Part shown: positions 29,546 to 37,740 of the stretch, piece after piece
Position numbering within the stretch: position 1 is the first letter of the stretch
How the letters are laid out: every line of letters begins with the position of its first letter
Assembly: GCF_014042355.1 (NCBI RefSeq)
Contig: NZ_JACEZU010000003.1
Coordinates: forward strand, 527,794-591,793
Direction: 5' to 3'
Source: Rugamonas apoptosis
GTDB lineage: Bacteria; Pseudomonadota; Gammaproteobacteria; Burkholderiales; Burkholderiaceae_D
DNA: 64,000 nucleotides
Translations under genes and position numbers: made by a program
The notes under the pieces: generated by a model
Told to the model about the DNA's origin: nothing
Seen by the model: the letters and a program-made list of their open reading frames with translations, nothing else
The model's database searches: none

Positions 29546-29619
29546 GGCGAGGTAGCAAAGAGGTTATGCAGCGGCCTGCAAAGCCGTCTAGGTCGGTTCG
29601 ATTCCGATCCTCGCCTCCA
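29546..29619 (+). tRNA. tRNA-Cys(GCA)
   Basis: 74 nt. Acceptor GGCGAGG pairs with CCTCGCC, anticodon GCA in CTGCAAA, T arm GTTCGATTC, CCA encoded. It is the last tRNA before the integrase and so a candidate attachment site, although I found no second copy of its 3' end in the window. Confidence 0.97.
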
Positions 29620-29660
29620 TAAAATCAAGCACTTAGCGTTTTTATCGCTGGTGTGAACAT

Positions 29661-29694
29661 GTAGTTCACCTCCCGAAAAAGGAGGTGCACCTAC
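29661..29694 (+). terminator. Hairpin after the tRNA cluster
   Basis: GTAGTTCACCTCC at 29661-29673 pairs with GGAGGTGCACCTAC at 29681-29694 (one bulge). No T-run follows. It may end the tRNA transcript or be part of the integration site. Confidence 0.45.
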
Positions 29695-29750
29695 CATGAG
29701 ACGGCCAACATGCCGTTGACTTTTCGGTGCCCCGTTACTACGATGGGTCA

Positions 29751-30857
29751 ATGGCATCGATCAAGAAAACCCCCACCGGTACCTTCCAGATATGCGTCAA
29801 GAACAAGTTGTTGCCCAAGACGCTGTGGGCAACCTTCGATTCGCTTGAGCAGGCGGATGCCTACGCCAGGCAGCTCGAAGGATTGCTGGCGCAAGGCATC
29901 GTACCGGCCGCTTTGCTTGAACGCACCACGCCATCGCGCGAAGTGTGGACCATTTCCCGTTGCATCGCTGAGTACCAGCGTTATAACGTGGTTCCCGTTT
30001 CCGAGATCAAGCTGCTCGACACGGTGCGCTCTTCCCTCGCCACGCTCAGCACAGGTTATCTCAACTATGATTGGGCCGAGGGCTGGATTCGCTCCATGAA
30101 GCGGGAACTGAACCTTGCCCCTTCAACCATTCGCCATCGCCATGGCGCGCTGGCGCGCTGTTTCGACTGGATGGTGCGCAAGCATCCTGAAATCATGGCG
30201 CAGAATCCACTACGGCTGCTCAAGCGGGGTTTCGCGGCTTACACTCCGGACGACAGCGCCGTACTCGCGGCAGTGGGCAAGAGCAGCAAACTTGCCGAAG
30301 AGCGCAACCGTCGTCTGGAACCAGGTGAGGAGCCACGTATTCTCGCTGTCTTGTCGCAGCGAGCCGTTGAGCGGATTTTTTTTGTACTGGCTCTTGAGAC
30401 AGCGATGCGGATGCGTGAGTGCTATACGCTGGAGCGCGCTCAGGTGGATCTGGCCAGGCGTACGATCTTCCTCGATAGGACAAAGAATGGCGATAGTCGC
30501 CAGGTGCCCTTGTCGACCCCCGCCGTGGTCGCGCTGGGGGAATATATGGAAGCCCATGATACCGAAATCCGCGCACGGTCGGAGCGGCTGTTCCCCTACT
30601 GGAATGGCGATCATTCGGAGCGGACCCTGGACGTTGTCACGCGCGATCTCTCGCGGGTCTTCCACTTGGTATTCGAGGAGGCGAAAGTCGTTGGCCTGCA
30701 TTTTCACGATCTTCGCCATGAAGCGACGTGCCGATTGTACGAACGCACCAATTTATCGGATGTGCTGATCGCTAAAATCACTGGTCATCGGGATCTGCGG
30801 AATCTAAAGCGCTACGCCAGCTTGCGGGGCAGCGACTTGGCGCTTCATCTATGGTAG
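29751..30857 (+). CDS. Tyrosine recombinase (integrase) of the integrated element
   Basis: 368 residues from ATG 29751; an in-frame GTG lies at 29727. N-terminal arm-binding region (KTPTGTFQICVKNKLLPKTLW), SAM-like core-binding region about 100-175, then the catalytic domain with Arg in LETAMRMRECY, HDLRHEAT, and TGHRDLRNLKRYA containing the nucleophile Tyr near the C-terminus. Position about 130 bp after tRNA-Cys suggests a tRNA-targeting element. Its end overlaps by 9 bp the convergent excisionase-like gene. Confidence 0.9.
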   Translation: MASIKKTPTGTFQICVKNKLLPKTLWATFDSLEQADAYARQLEGLLAQGIVPAALLERTTPSREVWTISRCIAEYQRYNVVPVSEIKLLDTVRSSLATLSTGYLNYDWAEGWIRSMKRELNLAPSTIRHRHGALARCFDWMVRKHPEIMAQNPLRLLKRGFAAYTPDDSAVLAAVGKSSKLAEERNRRLEPGEEPRILAVLSQRAVERIFFVLALETAMRMRECYTLERAQVDLARRTIFLDRTKNGDSRQVPLSTPAVVALGEYMEAHDTEIRARSERLFPYWNGDHSERTLDVVTRDLSRVFHLVFEEAKVVGLHFHDLRHEATCRLYERTNLSDVLIAKITGHRDLRNLKRYASLRGSDLALHLW

Positions 30858-31166
30858 TGGCTTGACTTCCTTCGCGATCGGTAGGGAGGGCAATTCGGGT
30901 ACGGGACGCCGCCGGCCGCGCGGTGGCACCGGCATCAAAAGCGCTAACGCGTCTGGGGCCGCCAGACGCGAGTTACGCCGCTTGGCCGTATCGGCCCGTA
31001 TGCGTTCGGTCAGAAACGCCAGGGCGTCGGAACGCAGGAAGACCCACGATTTGCCGATCTTAGTTCCGGGCAGTTCACCACGACGCGCCAGGTGCATCAC
31101 CGTCTCCGGATCGGCATGAAGCAGATCCGCCGCGTCGGCAATGGTAAGGGTTTCTGGGGCTTCCAT
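30849..31166 (-). CDS. Excisionase-like HTH protein (MerR/Xis fold)
   Basis: 105 residues. TLTIADAADLLHADPETVMHLARRGELPGTKIGKSWVFLRSDALAF is a classic helix_turn_helix_17/excisionase domain, followed by a basic, Pro-rich tail. It may act as recombination directionality factor for the facing integrase, or as a regulator of the element. Convergent and overlapping with the integrase 3' end. Confidence 0.8.
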   Translation of the reverse strand: MEAPETLTIADAADLLHADPETVMHLARRGELPGTKIGKSWVFLRSDALAFLTERIRADTAKRRNSRLAAPDALALLMPVPPRGRRRPVPELPSLPIAKEVKPLP

Positions 31167-31331
31167 GATGACATTTTTGTCGTCGGCTCAATTGAAGTAA
31201 CTAGTGATCAGCTGGCACCTTGCTGCTTGATGTCATCGCATGTCGGCATCTGAATGGACCAATTCCTGTTCGCTCAGTGGCGAGTCGACGCGGTGATGTA
31301 GTGAGGAACCCACCCGAGACCGACCTGCTCA

Positions 31332-32321
31332 CTACGCGCCATCCTTGAGTGAGTGCGCGTCGACCTTGGCATCGCGCCGATTGCTGCTTTTCGCGGACCG
31401 TTCCGGGCTGGCGACGGCGGCCGAAAGTGGGGTTGATGCTTCCGACGACATGGTTGTGTCAGCGTGTGGATTGGCGTCGGATGATGTGGCGTCGTCTCCG
31501 GCCGTGTTGTGGATAGGGTGGCCTTCCGACACGGCCATGGCCGGCGGCGGACCTTGTCTGGCGACCGCTTCAGCGACGGCGACGCGCGCGTCGGCCAGCT
31601 CGCCGGTGAGCATGTCCAGCCGCGCTTGGAGCTGTGCCAGCTTTGCTTGTTCCTGGGCGGCGTGCGCGCGGGCCTCGTCCAGACGATTGGCGAGGTCGTC
31701 GCGTTGCACGGCCAATACGGCCGCGCTCTGTTCGGCCGTCACTTTCGAGGTGCGCTCGCTGGCGACCGCCGCGCGCAGTTCCGCCAGTTCGCTTTCCATC
31801 CTGGGCAGCCATTCCAGCCGCAGCTGTTCGCGCGCCAGTTCGATGCGGGCTTGCTGGGCGCGTTGTTGTTCGCGTTCGCACTCGGCGCGGGCTTGCGCCA
31901 GATCCGCGCCCAGCTGCCGGGTGCGCGCTTCGGCCGCGACCAGTTCAACTGTTTTGAGTTCCAGGTCGATGCGCTGGCGCTCGACGTGCTCGCACAGCCG
32001 TTCGTTTTCCTCGGCCAGGTCGGCGTTCTCCTTTTGCTGTTCATCCAGGCTCGCTTCCAGGCGGGCCTGGGCGGCCGCGACGTGCTGTTCGGTGAACGTG
32101 ACGATGGCCCTTTGCAGTTCGACCGGCAACGACAGCGCTGGCGCCGCGACTTGCGCCTTGCTTGCGCGCCACTGTTGCAGCAGGCGGGCGACGGTACCCA
32201 TGCTACCCACGTTGCCTATCCGTTCGCGTATCAGCCGCATGGTGGGCTGCAGCCCCTGGCCTAGCGCCATGTCGGCTGCGGCGGCGATTTGCTCATACGT
32301 GATCATGGCGGGGCGACTCAT
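31332..32321 (-). CDS. KfrA-like plasmid DNA-binding coiled-coil protein
   Basis: 329 residues. The N-terminal TYEQIAAAADMALGQGLQPTMRLIRERIG with the following MGTVARLLQQWR matches the KfrA N-terminal domain; residues about 75-245 form a long Ala/Glu/Arg/Gln-rich coiled coil. KfrA proteins of IncP/IncW plasmids bind their own operator and support partitioning. AGGAG lies 7 bp before the start. It supports a plasmid-derived origin for this region. Confidence 0.85.
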   Translation of the reverse strand: MSRPAMITYEQIAAAADMALGQGLQPTMRLIRERIGNVGSMGTVARLLQQWRASKAQVAAPALSLPVELQRAIVTFTEQHVAAAQARLEASLDEQQKENADLAEENERLCEHVERQRIDLELKTVELVAAEARTRQLGADLAQARAECEREQQRAQQARIELAREQLRLEWLPRMESELAELRAAVASERTSKVTAEQSAAVLAVQRDDLANRLDEARAHAAQEQAKLAQLQARLDMLTGELADARVAVAEAVARQGPPPAMAVSEGHPIHNTAGDDATSSDANPHADTTMSSEASTPLSAAVASPERSAKSSNRRDAKVDAHSLKDGA

Positions 32322-32659
32322 GCTGTGCTCCTGCTACGTTACGATAGATATGCGCTGATATGAATGGTTGTTACATATCAAGCGCTGTGTTCGTGTTTTC
32401 GGGCTTGCCCACGTGCGGACTGGTGGTGTTAGCTGGGCCCATCTGCGGATGGAGGCCTGGCCACGGCGCGCGTCCGTGCGATGAACTGTATTCGTCCTGT
32501 TTGCATTGTCTATATTATGCGAATTTCTGGTGGCATGCCTCTTGATCGGTTTGTGGATGTGATCCCGCTCAAACCTTGCGCTGGCGCGAGGAACCGGGCC
32601 ATCGGACGAACGAGCCCGTGCGGGGTTGATGTCCGGCGTGGTCGATACGAACACTGGGG

Positions 32660-32791
32660 CTAGCGATGCTTCGCTGTGGCGGGCTGGTCGCTTGATGCGC
32701 GATGGGGACCTGGCGAAAGCACGCGCGCGATTTCCCCGGCGCGTTCGACCAGCAGCGCCATGTCGCGGTTGGGGCGATCTGCGTGGTTCAT
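32660..32791 (-). CDS. Small ORF (43 aa) with a strong ribosome site
   Basis: Frame on the minus strand starting at 32791, MNHADRPNRDMALLVERAGE…, ending AKHR. AAGGAGAG is 6 bp before the ATG, much better than any other start in this stretch. No family recognised. The remaining open frames around it are long only because of high GC and have no such support. It may be a small element protein. Confidence 0.4.
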   Translation of the reverse strand: MNHADRPNRDMALLVERAGEIARVLSPGPHRASSDQPATAKHR

Positions 32792-33032
32792 GGTCGCTCT
32801 CCTTTGCGTGATCTTTATCCTTCCAGGATCGGCTGTTTTGCACTTGCGCAGGTGAGGCGTGGTTTGCGCGTCCCCTGCGGGCCGGGCTGTCGCGCTGCGC
32901 GTCGAGCCACATGAAGCCGTGTCTCGCCCCTGCGGGCTTCCATCCCTGACGCCTGCGCGCCGTCGGCGCTGCGCGCTGCGCTTGCCAGGGAAGTGCGCGG
33001 CCTGCGGCCGCGAGTGGACGAGGTCGCTCATC

Positions 33033-33447
33033 AAGGGGCAGCCGCACGATGTGCGGCAACCCCTTGGCCGCTGGGCTGATCCCCGCAAGGCGCGCGATGC
33101 GCTGCGCGCAACGCTTGACGGCGGAAGTGAGGGAGGGCGCTGCGCGGTGCGCCGCGACGCCGCTGCGCGGCAAAGTGGTGGCTGGCGCTTTCAAGGGGTG
33201 TGCCAGCCAACCCTGCTGGCACACCCCTTGAGCCGCCGCTTGCGCTATGAAGCCGGCCGCGCCAGCCACAGGCCACTCCACCAGGCAGCACGGGCCGCCC
33301 GCCCGTTTCGCAAATCCCCCCACAAGCCCCCCGGGTCGGGCGAGGGGGACTTGTGGGGGGATAAACCGCGAAACGGGCTAGAAGCAGCGGCCCGTATGCG
33401 CGCTGCCTTGCACCCCACCCATCCCAACCCTGCCCGTGAGGGCAGGG
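33033..33447. repeat. Hairpin-rich non-coding stretch between kfrA-like and ardB-like genes
   Basis: Four strong inverted repeats in 415 bp: 33033-33065 (aaggggcagccgcac against its near-complement, 3-nt loop); 33191-33231 (perfect 17-bp arms, 7-nt loop); 33301-33379 (nested arms, CCCGTTTCGC/GCGAAACGGG outside and ATCCCCCCACAAG-type inside); 33428-33447 (perfect 8-bp arms, GTGA loop). The whole gap 32340-33546 otherwise shows no convincing gene except the small ORF at 32660-32791. Possible roles are a replication or single-strand origin, a structured RNA, or terminators. Confidence 0.6.
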
Positions 33448-33546
33448 CATTCGCCACCCCCCGCCCGCCCCGGCGGGAGCGAGGAAGTCCGAATGAGAGG
33501 ATGAATGTTGAACCTCTTGTTATTCGACAACCGATAGGAGGCTGGA

Positions 33547-33990
33547 ATGGAAGACTCGAATGTTTTGCAACTGTGCGCGGCCGGCAGCGGTGCGGGGATC
33601 GTCGCGCGCAAGGTGACGGACGAACAGGAACGCATGCTGTGCCTGCCGCGCGTGGGCGGGGCGCGCTTTCCGCTGCTGGAGCCGACGGTGTACGGCGTCA
33701 TGGGCGAGATATGCGCAAGCTATGACGGCGGCTACTGGGATTTCTACACCTTGTCCAACGGTGGCTTCTACATGGCCCCGGCCAGCGAACAGGTGTTCCA
33801 CCTGTGCTGCGACAACTACTTCGAGCGCGACGTCAGCGCCGATACGGCCGGCCTGATCGCCACCGCATATGCCTATAGCGAGCTGTCGTTCGACGCCCAT
33901 GGCGCGCCGTTCGCGCGTGCCTACGAGCGCTTGACGGCCTATATCCGGCAGCGCGCGGACGCCGCGTCGATCTACGCGGCGCTCGACTAG
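33547..33990 (+). CDS. ArdB/KlcA-family antirestriction protein
   Basis: 147 residues. FPLLEPTVYGVMGEICASYD and GGYWDFYTLSNGGFYMAP form the ArdB/KlcA signature; the C-terminal part is AYSELSFDAHG. These proteins protect incoming mobile DNA from type I restriction. AGGAGG at 33536-33541 sets the start. Located just before parB, as on many conjugative plasmids. Confidence 0.92.
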   Translation: MEDSNVLQLCAAGSGAGIVARKVTDEQERMLCLPRVGGARFPLLEPTVYGVMGEICASYDGGYWDFYTLSNGGFYMAPASEQVFHLCCDNYFERDVSADTAGLIATAYAYSELSFDAHGAPFARAYERLTAYIRQRADAASIYAALD

Positions 33991-34091
33991 CGCTGCAGGA
34001 CGGCGCGCGGGGCCCGTCGCGCCGTCCCTCGCTTGACGGGCCGTGGCCCGGCCCCTTGTGCCGGGAAAATCCTCAAATGATCGGAGCCAAC

Positions 34092-36017
34092 ATGAATGCC
34101 ATACATGCCATGCCGCGCATCGCCGATGCGCCACCGTTAAGTGCGCTGTGCGCCGCTGTCGCGGAAGCCCAGCACCATGCCACGCTGTGCCTCGCCACTT
34201 TTCCCCAGCTGGTACGCAGCAAGCTTAACGTCCGCCGCAAGCAAACGGATGTCACGGAATTGATGGGATTGATCCGTACCCAAGGCTTGCTGCAAAACCT
34301 GATCGGCTTCCGGCAGATCATCGCCGGTGTCGAAACGGGCATCATCGAGATCATCGCGGGCGGCCGGCGCTTGCTGGCCATCGGCCTGCTGATCGAGGCT
34401 GGCTGTCTGCCGGACGATTACAGCATCCCGGTGCTGATCGTGTCCGAGTACGAGGCCATTGAAATCAGCGTGACCGAGAACCTCGGACGCCAAGACATGC
34501 ATCCGGCCGACCTGTTCGAGGCCATGCAGGACATGGTCGGGCGTGGCCGATCCATCGAGGACGTGGCGTTGCTGTACAACCTCGATATCCTGACAGTGAA
34601 ACGCCGCCTGAGACTGGCCAACGTCGCGCCACGGCTGCTGCAGCTGTACCGTGATGACAAGGCGAGTTTCGAACAGATGATGGCCTTGGCGATCACGGAC
34701 GACCACGCGGCGCAGGAGCAGGCGTGGGATGGCCTAGGCGAATATCGCCGCTCGCCCCACGATTTGCGCCGTATGCTGACCGCGCAGAAGGTCAACTTCA
34801 TGACGGATCGCGTGGCTCGCTACGTCGGTCTCGCCGCCTATGAGCGGGCCGGTGGCACGGTCACCCGCGACCTGTTCAGTGACCGGGCGACAGGCTATAT
34901 CGATGATGTCGCGCTGCTGGAGCGGCTCGCCAACGAGAAGTTCGAGCGCCAGCGTGCGAAGTTGCTCAAGGCGGGGGCCGCGTGGGTCGAAACGCTGCCG
35001 CGCGCCGATGCGGCCGATTTGATGACATATCCGCGCGTGCGCCGCAGCTTCAGCAAACTGAGCGACGAACAGCAGGGACAGGTCGATGTGCTGGATGGGC
35101 GGATCGCGGCGGTAACGGCGCGGCTCGACAGCGACGAGGCGGAGCAGGACGCCTCCCTGGAGGAGCGCTTGGCGGGCGAGCTGGATGGACTGGAGCGTCA
35201 GCGCGAGGCCATCTACGCCACCCGCAAGCTGGTGCCGCACGAGGCGGACTTGGCGCTAGCCGGTGTCGTGCTGCGCCTGAACGCCGATGGCAAGCCGGTC
35301 GTCGAGCGCGACATGATACGGCCAGCGGACAAGGGCAAGATCGCCAACCATGCCACCGTCGCCGGCAAGGAGCAGAGCAAACGGATTCGGCAGGTACATT
35401 CCGACCGCCTGACCGCGGAGTTGACGGCGCACCGCACGGTGGCCCTGCAGGCGGAAATGATGATGCAGGGACAGGCGGCGCTGGCCTACCTGACTTACAC
35501 CTTGGCGCAATCGGTCTTGATGGAGCAGGGCAGTCGGGGCACCTTGGCCAAGATCGGCGTCAGAAGCGCGGTGTTGACCCAAGCGGCGAAGCAGAGCAGC
35601 GCCGCGCTGGCGGTGAACGAACGGCGTCTGGAACTGCTGGCCCGCCTCCAGTACGCGGAGGAAGTGGGGGGGCTGCTGTGCTGGCTGGCCGGTCGGTCGC
35701 AGGCGGAACTGCTGGAGTGGTTGGCCTTTTGTGTGGCCATGTCACTGGACGGGACGCAGGACCGCGAAGCGGAGTCGCCAGACTTTGTCGCCGTCGCCAG
35801 ACTCGTCAAGCTGGACATGGTGAAATGGTGGCGGCCAACGGCGGATAGCTATTTCAACCATGTCTCGAAGGAGCGCATGATGAAGGTCGTCACGGAAGCC
35901 GTGTCGGCTGGTGCGGCCGTGCCGCTTGAGAAAATGCGCAAGGGTGAAGCGGCTGGTGCGGCGGAACGGGCCGTCGAAACGGCGCGCTGGCTGCCGGAAC
36001 CGATGCGCACCACATGA
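34092..36017 (+). CDS. Large ParB/RepB-type partition protein
   Basis: 641 residues from ATG 34092 (GGAG at 34084); GTG 34056 and ATG 34077 are weaker. Residues 50-145 form the ParB N-terminal domain (NVRRKQTDVTELMGLIRTQG, IIAGGRRLLAIGLL, ISVTENLGRQDMHPADLFEA). A helix-turn-helix follows (SIEDVALLYNLDILTVKRRL). The long C-terminal part is typical of the plasmid/ICE ParB-like group of about 650 residues. No ParA is next to it; the only ParA-type gene here is at 45161-45841. An intrinsic hairpin follows. Confidence 0.9.
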   Translation: MNAIHAMPRIADAPPLSALCAAVAEAQHHATLCLATFPQLVRSKLNVRRKQTDVTELMGLIRTQGLLQNLIGFRQIIAGVETGIIEIIAGGRRLLAIGLLIEAGCLPDDYSIPVLIVSEYEAIEISVTENLGRQDMHPADLFEAMQDMVGRGRSIEDVALLYNLDILTVKRRLRLANVAPRLLQLYRDDKASFEQMMALAITDDHAAQEQAWDGLGEYRRSPHDLRRMLTAQKVNFMTDRVARYVGLAAYERAGGTVTRDLFSDRATGYIDDVALLERLANEKFERQRAKLLKAGAAWVETLPRADAADLMTYPRVRRSFSKLSDEQQGQVDVLDGRIAAVTARLDSDEAEQDASLEERLAGELDGLERQREAIYATRKLVPHEADLALAGVVLRLNADGKPVVERDMIRPADKGKIANHATVAGKEQSKRIRQVHSDRLTAELTAHRTVALQAEMMMQGQAALAYLTYTLAQSVLMEQGSRGTLAKIGVRSAVLTQAAKQSSAALAVNERRLELLARLQYAEEVGGLLCWLAGRSQAELLEWLAFCVAMSLDGTQDREAESPDFVAVARLVKLDMVKWWRPTADSYFNHVSKERMMKVVTEAVSAGAAVPLEKMRKGEAAGAAERAVETARWLPEPMRTT

Positions 36018-36022
36018 ACATG

Positions 36023-36053
36023 CGAGCCCGTCCCTATAGCAGGGGCGGGCTCG
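36023..36053 (+). terminator. Hairpin after the parB-like gene
   Basis: CGAGCCCGTCCCT at 36023-36035 pairs with AGGGGCGGGCTCG at 36041-36053 (one mismatch), followed by a short TTT. Confidence 0.6.
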
Positions 36054-36130
36054 TTTCCAGTTTGTTCGTAATGCCTGGGGGGGCGACGTACGGCCCCAAG
36101 CATCTTCGCGCGCGACGAGATGTCGCGATG

Positions 36131-36138
36131 AAAAAAAA
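36131..36138. repeat. Left 8-bp target duplication of the ISL3 element
   Basis: AAAAAAAA directly before the left inverted repeat; the same eight bases follow the right inverted repeat at 37452-37459. Confidence 0.85.
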
Positions 36139-37451
36139 GGTTCTTCACGGATTTCCGGGAAACGCGGCTTTGATCTTCAGGAAGAAGAATTCAGAGTCGC
36201 GATAACCGTATGCCATTCGTTTCATCACTTTGATGCGATTGTTGATGCCTTCGAGCTGCCCGGTATGCATAGGCCAGCGAAGTCGGGCGAGAATGCCGCG
36301 CCAGTAGGGGTGTAGCCGGCGAGCGAAGCGCTGCAGCGGTTCCAGCGTGCCCTGGGCGGCCATCCGCAACCAACTTTTCCAGGAGCGCCGCCACTGCCAT
36401 GCAGTGCGGGGCTGCCACAACTCCTTCAAGCTCGCCTTCATGACGTAGGTGGTCATCAAGGCTTGATTTGCTGCCAGTAACTCTTCCAGCTTGGGCTGCT
36501 GATCTTCCGGCACGTTCTCAGGATTACGCAGTAGCAGCCAGCGGCCGCGTTTGACCTTCTGCCGTGCTGGTTTATCGTGCTTTAACTGATTGGCCTCATC
36601 GACGCGGACGCGGTCAATGACTTCCCGTCCATACTTGGCAATGACGTGGAACAGGTCATAGACGACTCGGGCCCTCGGGCAATGCTGCTGCACTTCGAGG
36701 TCGAAGGCGCTATTCATGTCCATGGCTACCGCCTCGATTTGCCGGCAACGTTCAACGCCGAGCCACTCGAAGAAGGGGCGTACCGCTTCCCGGCTGCGCC
36801 CTTCGCCAACCCAGAGTACCTGGCGTGTGTCGGCATCGAGCACCACCGTCGCGTAACGATGTCCCTTGAACAACGCGAATTCGTCCATAACCAACCGGAC
36901 CGGTTCAGCAATAGGCAATGCCGCCAGTTGTGTCGCCAGCTTTGCCCGCTCGATTCTGCGTACGGTTTCCCAGTGGAGGCCTGTCATTTCACACACATGA
37001 GCGACCGGCAGCTTCTCGCACCACAGCCCAACGAATTGCGCCAGCCTGCGCGTCACTCGCGCGTGGCGCTCAAGCCAGTCGATGTGTTCGGCGCACGTCC
37101 CGCAATCAGGACAGCGCACACGACGCAAATGCACCTGTAACCATACCGGCTCTCCCACCATGGTCATCTCTCGCACCGTGCGCCAATACCGGCCGTGTAT
37201 CTGTGAGCACGCCCGCGCACAGTTCGAGCAGCGAGCGATGCTTCCTACTGTTGGCACCAGCGAGATCCAGATACCGTCGCTGCGCCGGTCAAAATTCCAA
37301 ATGGAGAACCCTTCCCAGAACGGGAGGTCGAGATTATTATCCTGCATGAAAGCGGTGAGTTAAGTTGAACAAGTTGGTCGCACAACAAGTCTAACTTTTC
37401 TTCACCGCTTTCTACATTTCTGGACTACTTCACAGCAATCCGTGAAGAACC
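36139..37451 (-). mobile_element. Complete ISL3-family insertion sequence (1313 bp)
   Basis: Terminal inverted repeats at 36139-36161 and 37429-37451 share 20 of 23 positions and both start GGTTCTTCACGGATT from the outside. The element is flanked by an 8-bp duplication (A8), the length expected for ISL3, and contains one intact transposase. Both ends and the ORF are intact, so it is potentially active. Confidence 0.93.
36145..37347 (-). CDS. ISL3-family transposase
   Basis: 400 residues. N-terminal zinc-finger-like cysteines (CSNCARAC, CPDCGTC), an HTH region (VAHVCEMTGLHWETVRRI), then the DDE domain: VMDEFALFKGH, VAMDMNSAFD and the C-terminal Glu region TGQLEGINNRIKVMKRMAYG. The stop codon lies inside the left inverted repeat, which is common in compact insertion sequences. 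No frameshift. Confidence 0.95.
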   Translation of the reverse strand: MQDNNLDLPFWEGFSIWNFDRRSDGIWISLVPTVGSIARCSNCARACSQIHGRYWRTVREMTMVGEPVWLQVHLRRVRCPDCGTCAEHIDWLERHARVTRRLAQFVGLWCEKLPVAHVCEMTGLHWETVRRIERAKLATQLAALPIAEPVRLVMDEFALFKGHRYATVVLDADTRQVLWVGEGRSREAVRPFFEWLGVERCRQIEAVAMDMNSAFDLEVQQHCPRARVVYDLFHVIAKYGREVIDRVRVDEANQLKHDKPARQKVKRGRWLLLRNPENVPEDQQPKLEELLAANQALMTTYVMKASLKELWQPRTAWQWRRSWKSWLRMAAQGTLEPLQRFARRLHPYWRGILARLRWPMHTGQLEGINNRIKVMKRMAYGYRDSEFFFLKIKAAFPGNP

Positions 37452-37459
37452 AAAAAAAA
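37452..37459. repeat. Right 8-bp target duplication of the ISL3 element
   Basis: AAAAAAAA following the right inverted repeat. On the minus strand it is the T-tract of the terminator at 37458-37479. Confidence 0.85.
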
Positions 37460-37479
37460 GCTCGGTTGTCACCGAGCTT
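37458..37479 (-). terminator. Intrinsic terminator read on the minus strand, split by the IS
   Basis: AAGCTCGGT (37458-37466), loop TGTC, ACCGAGCTT (37471-37479): a perfect 9-bp stem. On the minus strand it runs into TTTTTTTT, which is the ISL3 target duplication, so the insertion sequence entered the T-tract. Confidence 0.75.
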
Positions 37480-37523
37480 AATTTACTGCAAACACGAGGG
37501 TATATCGCCGTTACGATTGTACG

Positions 37524-37652
37524 CTACTTTCGCCTGTTTGCCGGCTCCGCCGTCTTCAACCCCGAATCTTCCTCTGTATTGGCCTCAATTGCTGGGTCTG
37601 CCTTGAACTTCCATCCTAGGTGGACAATACTACAATGAACGTGGTCAATTAA
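37524..37652 (-). pseudogene. Possible 3' remnant of a minus-strand gene
   Basis: An open frame of 42 codons (…HVHCSIVHLGWKFKADP… ending EPANRRK) lies just upstream, in the minus direction, of the terminator at 37458-37479. It has no start with a ribosome site, and its 5' side meets a stop and then the promoter region of the PEP-CTERM gene. It may be the C-terminus of a gene whose front was replaced during mosaic assembly. Not recognised. Confidence 0.3.
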
Positions 37653-37740
37653 CTATCAAAATGGTCGTCTCATAGGCTGGGGCAAAAGTCCAGCGCTAGC
37701 AAGACCCGAGTTGTGAATAAATAACAATACGGAGAATAAA

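Noticed and set aside
29619..29750. Attachment site formed by the tRNA-Cys 3' end
   Set aside because: Plausible, but I could not find the second copy needed to support it inside the window.
32334..33323. 329-codon minus-strand frame in the gap after the kfrA-like gene
   Set aside because: Composition is random-like and rich in Arg, Ala and His, it crosses strong hairpins, and there is no ribosome site; several other frames are equally open in this GC-rich stretch.
32859..33725. 288-codon plus-strand frame overlapping the antirestriction gene
   Set aside because: It overlaps the clearly real gene at 33547-33990 in another frame and crosses the hairpins.
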